From CAADGU01 sp964467705 (lineage in GTDB: Bacteria; Chloroflexota; Anaerolineae; Promineifilales; Promineifilaceae), in contig CAYXUZ010000058.1 in NCBI GenBank assembly GCA_964467705.1, positions 1 to 32,963 of the forward strand: 32,963 bases of DNA, read 5' to 3'. A model generated the notes under the pieces. It made no database searches. It worked only from the letters and a program-made list of their open reading frames with translations, and was not told where the DNA came from. Made by a program: the position numbers and the translations under genes. This document shows, piece after piece, positions 26,168 to 32,963 of this stretch. Position 1 is the stretch's first letter; each line of letters opens with the position of its first letter.

Positions 26168-27460
26168 CTAATCACTGATTGTCATTAACCGGCGACGCAG
26201 TTCCGTCACATCGGTGGTGCCATTAACAATCGCCAACGGTGCATAATGGTGGGTGACGCCATGTGGCGGTAACGATGCGGGGTTATCTGCCGGGCCAGGC
26301 CATTCCACATCGCCGGTAGCCGTGCGTGCCGGGACGAACCAGTAGTCGCCGGTGCGATAAATATGATTCTCGCCTTCCTCTTCTAGCGACTGGAACGCAA
26401 TCTCAATGCCATCTTCCAATAACAGGAATCTACCTTCCTCAATTTTGACCGCGCCCCGACTATCCCAACGCCGCAGCAGCGGGTGGGTTGGGCTTTGCTC
26501 GTCATAGGTAACGCCGGGCGCAGCCGAGAGGGTCACGGTCATGGTCAGGGGATCAACAGCCTGCACGGTTAACAACGGCCCCGGCTCGCCGCGCAGTGCA
26601 TACCGGTCATCCATCACTTCCACCCAATCACCTGGCTGCAAACCGGCACGGCCGTCTCGCCCCAATCCTTCTATCACAGCCACAGCCCCACTCAGGCAGC
26701 GGATGGGAAAGACGACCGAACCATTATCCCGCGACCATTTGAAGGTAGCCTGTTGTGGGCTGCTGTTTATGTCAAAGCTGCCCTGGTGAATTTCCACCCG
26801 GTACAACTGGTTCTCTGCGCCGCGATACCGGGCGGCTGGCGGGGTGATGCAGGCCTCGTTTGGCCCGTCGCCAGTATCTCTGGCACGCGCCATCAACTGC
26901 CCCCGATTATCAGGTTGCCATTGCTGGCTAAATTCCCGCCACCTTTCGTCTGTGATGGGAACATCGGGGACTTCCTTTGTCACTTTCACCTGCCAAGCCA
27001 GTTGAGCGCGCACGGCCGTGTCCGCCCCACCCAGCGCCACTTCCCGAATGGTGTCGTCTTCAACGGCCGTGATCAACCGCTCCCACACGTCCAGATACAC
27101 CAGAAAAGGAAGATCGGGTAATGGGTCTTGCCCATCATCCAGCGGGTAGTTGGCCTGCTGGTAATAGTTGACCGGGATGGGGTTTTCACACAGACGGCCG
27201 TCCACGTAGTAACGGCCGCTGCCAATCTGCAAATCAGTGATCGTCCCACCATGCTCAACCGGCGTAATCTGAAAACCTACATTCCCCTGTGGCCCCGCAT
27301 GAGGACCAATCAGGTCGGCGGCCAACGCCTGGAGGTAATGCAGCACAATAGCCGCCTGCTCGTTCCAATCTGCATCCAACTGCACACGCCCCTGCTGCAT
27401 CAGCACGCGCGTAAACTGTCTGGCCGGGTCAAAGGTGTTACGGGTAAAGTCCCCTTTCAT
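26168..27460 (-). CDS. DUF6519 protein of a phage-tail-like (eCIS-type) cluster
   Basis: The 430-residue product starts at ATG 27460 with GGAGG five bases upstream. The opening is characteristic: MKGDFTRNTFDP then VLMQQGRVQLDADWNEQAA and a short helical stretch (LQALAADLIGPHAGP). The family is found beside contractile-tail baseplate genes, and its likely place is on the baseplate or tail fibre surface. The middle contains beta-rich segments (NQLYRVEIHQGSF, ATFKWSRDNGSVVFPI). It is the last gene of the minus-strand operon; beyond it lie only broken mobile genes. No intrinsic terminator was recognised after TAG 26168. Confidence 0.78.
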   Translation of the reverse strand: MKGDFTRNTFDPARQFTRVLMQQGRVQLDADWNEQAAIVLHYLQALAADLIGPHAGPQGNVGFQITPVEHGGTITDLQIGSGRYYVDGRLCENPIPVNYYQQANYPLDDGQDPLPDLPFLVYLDVWERLITAVEDDTIREVALGGADTAVRAQLAWQVKVTKEVPDVPITDERWREFSQQWQPDNRGQLMARARDTGDGPNEACITPPAARYRGAENQLYRVEIHQGSFDINSSPQQATFKWSRDNGSVVFPIRCLSGAVAVIEGLGRDGRAGLQPGDWVEVMDDRYALRGEPGPLLTVQAVDPLTMTVTLSAAPGVTYDEQSPTHPLLRRWDSRGAVKIEEGRFLLLEDGIEIAFQSLEEEGENHIYRTGDYWFVPARTATGDVEWPGPADNPASLPPHGVTHHYAPLAIVNGTTDVTELRRRLMTISD

Positions 27461-27474
27461 GGTGTCCTCCAATC

Positions 27475-27495
27475 GGACGATTTGGCAAATCGTCC
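27475..27495. promoter_or_regulatory. 21-base perfect palindrome between the last two baseplate genes
   Basis: GGACGATTTG and CAAATCGTCC flank a single base. In RNA it would form a 7-bp stem with a TTGCCAA loop, located between the stop at 27505 and the DUF6519 ribosome binding site. It lacks a T-run, so it may be an operator, a processing site or an mRNA-stability hairpin. Confidence 0.45.
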
Positions 27496-27504
27496 TGCAA
27501 ACAA

Positions 27505-29727
27505 TTAACTCGCAAAAATAATACCGGCGTCCATTCCTGCCGGGGTATATTCATCCAGCCGGGCGCGCAAATTGGCCTCCCGCTGGGGTTGATATAAATC
27601 GTGAAAAGCGCCCATCTCCGACTCATCGTCCGCGCCGCGCCGGATTTCCGGGGCGCAGGTCAGCGCCAACTGGCCGTAGGTGGGCGTGCCATAGCGGGTG
27701 CTGTTGAATTGGGGGCGTACCCGCAATTGTTCCCGGTCTTTCGCCTGGGTATCACCGGCAGGCGCCGCCGCTTCCACCAGGTCTGGCTGGCACTGGTAGC
27801 GTCGCGGCGTGCGCGAACCGGGGGCCACGTAACAAAAGCGCATACAACCCCACTGGTGGCGGCCCACCCGCACCCGGCTCATGAAGATGCTGTTTTCGGC
27901 CAGGTCAATGGCGTGGACAAATACCTTGCCAATGACGGTGCTGCGCAAGACGGTCAGCACCGCGTGGGCCAGCGGCCAGCCGGGCGCGCCCAACGCCTCG
28001 CAGGCCGGGCTATCACAATCAGAACCGGTGGCGTCCAGGATGCTGTCGCTCAAGTGAANNNNNNNNNNCTGATCGGCCGTTACCTGGATGGTGCCCAGGA
28101 TGCTGCGTTCGATGTGAACGTGTGCGCCGCTGTTGATCAGTTCCAGACTCGGCTCATTTGGCCGCCTCGGTTCGCAGTCATTGTCCAGCATCCAGCCGGG
28201 CACCAGGATGGTGTGGCGAATGGTGAGGCGGCACAAATCTTCAGCGGGATGGGCATCAAACGGCGCTTCCGGGTCAATTTCGGGACCGAGGATTTGCAGG
28301 CTACGGCCGTTAATCAGCAGCCCATCTAGCGTAAACCGACTGCCAGCTTCACCTGTTACCGTAAAAGCATCGGGCCGGTCGGCCATATAATCGAGCAGGC
28401 GGATAATAGGCCGCGTCCCATTGGCCGCCCGCAGTTGCAAATCATGTTCCGCTTTCAGATGAATACGAATGGGCAAGGTGTAGACGCCGCTGTCCATGAT
28501 CTCAATCACCGCCTGGGCCGGCTGATTTTCAAACGCCGGGCTATTTTCATCCCAGGCCGCCAACGCTTTTTGCAGTTCATCCTTGCCGCGCACCGGGTAA
28601 ACCACCGCGCCCGCTGGCTGTGACAAGGTGCGGGGATACTCGCCGCCGCCCATATCAGCGCTAAAGGCGTAATAGTAACTGACGCGGACGCCCTGTTTAG
28701 GCAACTGGTTGGCCGGAAAGAGGATGCGCCCCAATTCAGGATCAACGGCGATGAAGTTGCGCGGCACGGTGTATTGCCAGTCGCTCAGATCGGCAGGGAT
28801 AATCTGGCTGTTTTTGAGCGGTTGCTCTGCCCCTTTACGCGGCCAGTCTGTCGCCCAGATGAGCAGGCTTCTATCCGCGCCGTAATAATCGGCCGAGGCC
28901 TGGGTCACTTTTTTGCCGTCGCGCTCCACTCGTTCTTCAAATGGCCGTCGCCGGATAGGCACTGGCAAGTTCAATGGTTCGGCAATGTGCGTTGGTTCCG
29001 GTTCCGACTGCGGCCGGTTGTAGAGAGGGGTATCGTTGCCTAACGCACTGAAGGTGTAGACGTGCGGCCCCACCTGTTCCAGGCAGTAAGCGGGCGTTTC
29101 TGTGACGGAATAGCTTTTCAAACGCCAGACAAAAAGGCCAACGCCATTGATGGCCGGCCAACCACTGCGGCGGGGCGAATTGATCCGGCGCACGTCCACC
29201 GTGTGCGCCAAATTGGTAAACGGTGTGCCCCGCAGGTCAAGGGCTTCACCCAGGCGCAAGTCGGCGGTACGGCCGTGCGCCAATCGTAAATGGTTCAACC
29301 CCTGCGTCCAGCCCAGCAGCCGGTAAAACTCCACCGCCCGCGCGGGCCACCCGGCCACGTCATGCGCCAGCAGTTCCAGCAGCGCCAGCGTCCCTTTGCG
29401 CCGCCGGTAACGAATAGTGTTGGCTACCTCCTGGCGGGAAATCAAAATCTTATTACGCTGCCTGCCCTGCGCCGTGCTGACCTCGCCTGGTTCTCCAGCC
29501 TCGTGTACCGGTTGGTAGCCGATCAGGTCGCCAATGTAGGGTACAACCCAATCCTGGCAGGTCTCAATGAACCAGTTTTCATATAACTGATCCATGTCGG
29601 CCTCCACCACATTCACCTGCTCGGCAATGACGCGCAACAGCGCCTGCAACGGGTAGCCCTCGGCCACGTCACGCTGGCGGTAAATGACGGGCAGCAGTTC
29701 ATAAAGACGGTCGGGATTTTTAATCAT
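27505..29727 (-). CDS. gpI-like tail protein fused to a beta-helix domain; contains scaffold gap
   Basis: About 740 residues. The N-terminus resembles phage P2 gpI-type tail proteins, which close the baseplate wedge (RLYELLPVIYRQRD, LYENWFIETCQDWVVPYIGD, RRRKGTLALLELLAHDVAGW). Residues about 400-680 look like a right-handed beta-helix: short repeats such as FTLDGLLINGRSLQI, VHIERSILGTIQV and LTVLRSTVIGKVFVHAI. A C-terminal segment (MGAFHDLYQPQREANLRARL) follows. This suggests a baseplate protein carrying its own fibre-like surface domain. GGAG lies before ATG 29727. It overlaps the baseplate gene by 8 bases. The gap at 28059-28068 keeps the same frame on both sides. Confidence 0.8.
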   Translation of the reverse strand: MIKNPDRLYELLPVIYRQRDVAEGYPLQALLRVIAEQVNVVEADMDQLYENWFIETCQDWVVPYIGDLIGYQPVHEAGEPGEVSTAQGRQRNKILISRQEVANTIRYRRRKGTLALLELLAHDVAGWPARAVEFYRLLGWTQGLNHLRLAHGRTADLRLGEALDLRGTPFTNLAHTVDVRRINSPRRSGWPAINGVGLFVWRLKSYSVTETPAYCLEQVGPHVYTFSALGNDTPLYNRPQSEPEPTHIAEPLNLPVPIRRRPFEERVERDGKKVTQASADYYGADRSLLIWATDWPRKGAEQPLKNSQIIPADLSDWQYTVPRNFIAVDPELGRILFPANQLPKQGVRVSYYYAFSADMGGGEYPRTLSQPAGAVVYPVRGKDELQKALAAWDENSPAFENQPAQAVIEIMDSGVYTLPIRIHLKAEHDLQLRAANGTRPIIRLLDYMADRPDAFTVTGEAGSRFTLDGLLINGRSLQILGPEIDPEAPFDAHPAEDLCRLTIRHTILVPGWMLDNDCEPRRPNEPSLELINSGAHVHIERSILGTIQVTADQXXXXHLSDSILDATGSDCDSPACEALGAPGWPLAHAVLTVLRSTVIGKVFVHAIDLAENSIFMSRVRVGRHQWGCMRFCYVAPGSRTPRRYQCQPDLVEAAAPAGDTQAKDREQLRVRPQFNSTRYGTPTYGQLALTCAPEIRRGADDESEMGAFHDLYQPQREANLRARLDEYTPAGMDAGIIFAS
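28059..28068. other. assembly gap (10 N) inside the gpI-like gene
   Basis: The reading frame is preserved across the ten N in the minus-strand gene, so the true length is 1 mod 3. Confidence 0.95.
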
Positions 29728-32700
29728 GAGACAACTCCGTCAAGATCAGCGTATCCGGCACGTCCGGGCTGAGGTAGACCAGTTCGGCCGGTTGGATATG
29801 CTCATCCGGGTCTGTGGCTGATGGGTTGATGTGGGCCATTTCGGCCACAATGCGTGACCGCAGACTTAAGGTTTCTGCCAGGTTTGTCAATTCTTCCAGG
29901 CTGGCATCTTCGGGGATAGCGTCCAAAATATCCACGTCCACGTAGGCGACGCCGCGCACGGCCTGGATGACGCTGATCACCTCGCTCAGCACCACATCCT
30001 GCCCCAGTTGGCGGCGATCAAAACTGAAGGTGTCACGCAAAGCCGCCTGAATCTGGAGGGCGACCGCTTCCCACAGGTAATTGGGCAGCAAGCGCACTTT
30101 GCCGCTGATGATAAGCAGTTTACGGTGATAGATGTCTATCTGCACCGGCTGGTAGGGGTCGCCAAACTGGAGGACGGCCTGGCTCAGGTTGCGGTACAGG
30201 TCAGAATTTTTGTCTATGGGGATGTCGCCGGCCCCGGCAATGGTCAGGTGAACCACCTGGCGACGGCCGTCCGCCAGCCGCACCGCGCTCGCCTTGCCAA
30301 TCCCGGCAAACGTGCGGGCAAAGTCGGCATAATCGGCTACCGAGACCAGCCGATCCAGAGCGGTAACGGCAATGGGGGCATTGCGCCGCGCCTGATCGCG
30401 GCTGTCCCGGTCAGCGCCGCCAGTAGCGGGCAGAGGGTTGACCACGCCTTTGACGCCCAACGGCCGTGTCACCAACAAACTGATCTGCCCGGCGGTTACA
30501 TTGCCCATCTTACCGATGCCGTCGCGGTACACGGCTTTCACGTTTTCAATGCCGGTAGGCAGGCGCGCCCCATAACGGCCGTCGCCAAAAATCACCGTTA
30601 TCTTCTCTTCGTCATCCGTTTGGGTGGTGAACTGGCGGTCGGCCGGTTCCAGCCCCACCAGATGCGCTGCTTCGTGCCATTCGATGTCATTGACGCGCAC
30701 CACCAGGCTGCTGGCAACACCACTGGGCGTGGCGGCCGAGACAAAGGTGACCGGCGGCTGTTTAAGGGTGAATCGCTGGAATGGCTTACTGCCATCGCCG
30801 CTGCCCAACACCTCCTGGCGCGTCTCGCCGTGCGTGGCCTTGGCCACGTTGCCGTAAATGGTGACGGTATCCCGCCGGTAGCAATAAGCCAGGTCGTTAG
30901 CCAGCAGCAGCCGGGTGTGGGTGGTTTCGCCGGGTAGAGTATAGTCATAATCCTGCTCCACCCCGGCCAACATTACCAATTCGGTGGCCGGGATGCCGGG
31001 CAGGGGTACGGCCGTGTCCTCATCGCCATCTCTGGTATTGAAAGTTTCTTGCCGTTCCGGTTTCACGTCAGTGCGTTCGCCGCTGATGATCAGCCAGCGC
31101 CCTGCTTCCAGCCCATCATACAGGCCGTCCAGTTCAATTTCGTCGCCACAAATTGCTTCGGCCACCGGGTCAATGGGCGCTTCGGCTAAGGCGAGCGGTT
31201 CGCTTTGGGCAAAGACGGCCGTGCCGCGGATGATACCAAACCCATCCTGTTCCGGGTTCAGCCAGGGACGGTCTATCGTCAGGCGGGTGCTTTTCATGCC
31301 GGGTAGGCCATAATCGGCGCGCGATTGCTCGCTCACGGCAATGACCTGGGCGATCACGGTTTGGGGAATGTAGGCATCATCACCGGGTTCGCCAAAGGCA
31401 GACGGCCGCACTAGCGCCACCCAACTACCTGGCACAATCTGTCCATAGGTTGTGTCCAGCCAGACCACATCGGCAACTTCGGTGGACATATTTGCCATTG
31501 TGTTTATTTCCCCGTGAATGCTTATCTCAGGGTCCCTACTCTCCCCATCTGATGAGGCGCCAGCGCTGTCCAGGCGCATCGTCACCGGATTGCTGCCACT
31601 GCTGGTCACGCTGGCCCGGCCCTGGGCATCTACACGGCCGTCCACCACCATTGGCCGGTGGGCAAAACGAAAAAGCATTTCTACGGGTAATTGTCTTCGT
31701 CCATTCTCATCCCTGCCAACAGATAGGGTAAAGTTGATTGTTTCGTTGGCGTCCGGAAAATCTATATCAAATTCTCCATCCTCTAAAGGCAGCGGCGCTT
31801 CATCATCTGGCGGATAAACAACCGAATGGGGTCCGATGACAATAGTGATGCGAATGCCAGACCCACCTTGCATGCCGACCAGGCGCAGGCGAATGGCAAA
31901 GGATTCACTGGCAGCAGCGTTATGGCCGAAGACAGAAGCGCGAGTGCGTAATGCCAGAACTTGCACGGCCGTTGCCGGGGTCAGCGGCAGGTCACGCCAG
32001 GTCTGGTATAGCACCGGGGCCAGTTCCGGGCGCAGCGCCGCCAGCAGCCGGGGGGCTATGTCGGCCGTGGCCGCGTAGGTTTTGTCTACGGCGCGGGGTA
32101 ACTGCCAGGAATTGGCCGGTTGTAGCGACGCTGGTTTGGCGGCAGCCGTCAGATAGGGCGCGAGCAGAGCCAGCGCGGATGTGTCGCCATTGGCCGCGCC
32201 CGGCCTCCCGGCAGTGGGCACGGCCGTGTCCACGCCCNNNNNNNNNNATTTCGGTCAGTTCAGCCACAATGTCTCTGACCCAGGGTTTCAGGCGGCCATA
32301 GTCCCCTTCCACGGCAATGGCATGTTCGCGTTTCAGGGTGGCAAGGGCCTGGATGATCGCCATCCGTATCTGTCGCGCCGTTGTTTGGGTCTTTAGGTCA
32401 GACGCCAATGTCTGCAAAATGTTGGTCACACGCCCGGTCATAGCGCGCGCCGGGTCCACGCCAAAGGCGGCCAGGTTCAGGTAGTGGTCAAGGAGGGGTT
32501 GGATGTCTGGGACAACGGTCGTGCCCGAATCCTGGCCCGGCCATAATGATTGCAGCGTCACCTGGGTGCGCACTTCTGCCGCCTGCACGGCCACGCTCTC
32601 CACCTGGCGCAAAACCTGTTGTCCGCTTTCCTCACTAAAAACAAACAGGAGCGGATCGCCTGCTTTCAAGTTCGTGGCAATACCCTCAAAATAGAGCCTG

Positions 32701-32963
32701 TTGTCTTCCACAAAAGATGCCTGGCCCGCTCGTGGCAGCCTGAGCCTATGCGGCCGTGTCAGGCGTGGTTTGAGTTCGTTCCATTCAGCGCGGGCGGGCA
32801 GGGGTTCGGCCGTTTCAAAAAATTGGGGCAGTTCGCCGGGGCCGGGAATGCTTTGGGAACGGCTGCCTGCCGGGATCGTCACCTCATAACCGTTGTCCAG
32901 GGTGAAAGCCAGGTAAACGCTGGCGGCCACGCCAGGGCGCAACCGGTAACCCACCAGCCGCGC
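29720..32963 (-). CDS. putative baseplate assembly protein (gpJ-like), 5' end beyond the window, contains scaffold gap
   Basis: The open frame reaches the right edge of the window (ARLVGYRLRPGVAAS), so the N-terminus is missing; more than 1,070 residues are visible. The C-terminal third has the signature of contractile-tail baseplate J proteins: FGDGRYGARLPTGIENVKA, RNAPIAVTALDRLVSVADYA, FARTFAGIGKASAVRL and VQIDIYHRKLLIISGKVRLL. The long N-terminal part (ESVAVQAAEVRTQVTLQSL and beta-rich repeats) is typical of the large putative baseplate proteins in extracellular contractile injection systems and of some phages. The frames on either side of the gap at 32238-32247 differ, and I join them as one gene. 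It overlaps the gpI-like gene by 8 bases, so the operon is translationally coupled. Confidence 0.82.
32238..32247. other. assembly gap (10 N) inside the baseplate gene
   Basis: The minus-strand frame changes across the ten N, so the real missing length differs from ten. Confidence 0.95.

Larger units (their letters stand above)
1..32963. repeat. dispersed palindrome ACGGCCGT, about 64 copies
   Basis: Hand count of the exact octamer gives about 64 copies, most inside genes in all three reading phases (coding Thr-Ala-Val, Asn/Asp-Gly-Arg or Arg-Pro). Random expectation is about 0.5 in a window this size. Copies also form the terminator at 3565-3599. The spread across ordinary genes makes it a genome-wide feature, not a mobile element. 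Confidence 0.85.

Noticed and set aside
27601..28329. 242-codon plus-strand ORF opposite the gpI-like gene
   Set aside because: Antisense shadow in high-GC coding DNA; no start signal or recognisable domain.
30008..30937. 309-codon plus-strand ORF opposite the baseplate gene
   Set aside because: Antisense shadow; the minus strand carries conserved baseplate motifs throughout.

Overview
This window looks like a piece of a Chloroflexota (probably Anaerolineae-type) chromosome or metagenomic scaffold. That is an inference. It rests on moderately high GC, AGGAGG ribosome binding sites, lipoproteins with Thr/Pro-rich linkers, a giant two-component propeller hybrid kinase, split NB-ARC/TPR regulators, and a DUF3160/CapA pair. 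Four runs of exactly ten N interrupt coding sequences and are scaffold gaps of unknown true length. The palindrome ACGGCCGT occurs about 64 times by my hand count, roughly once per 500 bases. It appears inside genes on both strands and marks the whole window.

Left part (1-5400): a truncated DJ-1/PfpI-like protein lacking the catalytic cysteine; a STAND regulator split into an HTH/NB-ARC half and a TPR half that overlap by ATGA; a near-perfect terminator hairpin; a divergent 46-residue secreted two-cysteine peptide gene with a structured leader; and a second STAND ATPase with a C-terminal OmpR-type winged helix. This second ATPase gene is preceded by four phased 11-bp repeats and carries an in-frame TGA at codon 25. 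Together these could form a peptide-signalling module, although nothing in the sequence proves it.

Middle part (5650-22780): a SNF2 helicase and a SWIM zinc-finger protein in one operon; a convergent orphan AbiEi-type antitoxin; a 1,400-residue extracellular-sensor hybrid histidine kinase overlapping a REC-SpoIIE phosphatase; an Fpg/Nei-like glycosylase without the N-terminal proline, followed by a transglutaminase-like protein; then a DUF3160 lipoprotein and a CapA-family protein that overlap.

Right part (22800-32963): a graveyard of broken minus-strand genes. It holds an Rpn-type nuclease, a small conserved protein with a premature TAA, a C39-like peptidase with a frameshift, an unrecognised HTH protein with a frameshift, and an ISL3 transposase fragment. 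This abuts the 3' end of a minus-strand contractile phage-tail-like (eCIS-type) baseplate operon: gpJ-like baseplate protein (cut by the window edge), gpI-like/beta-helix protein, and DUF6519 protein. No tRNA, rRNA or CRISPR array was seen.
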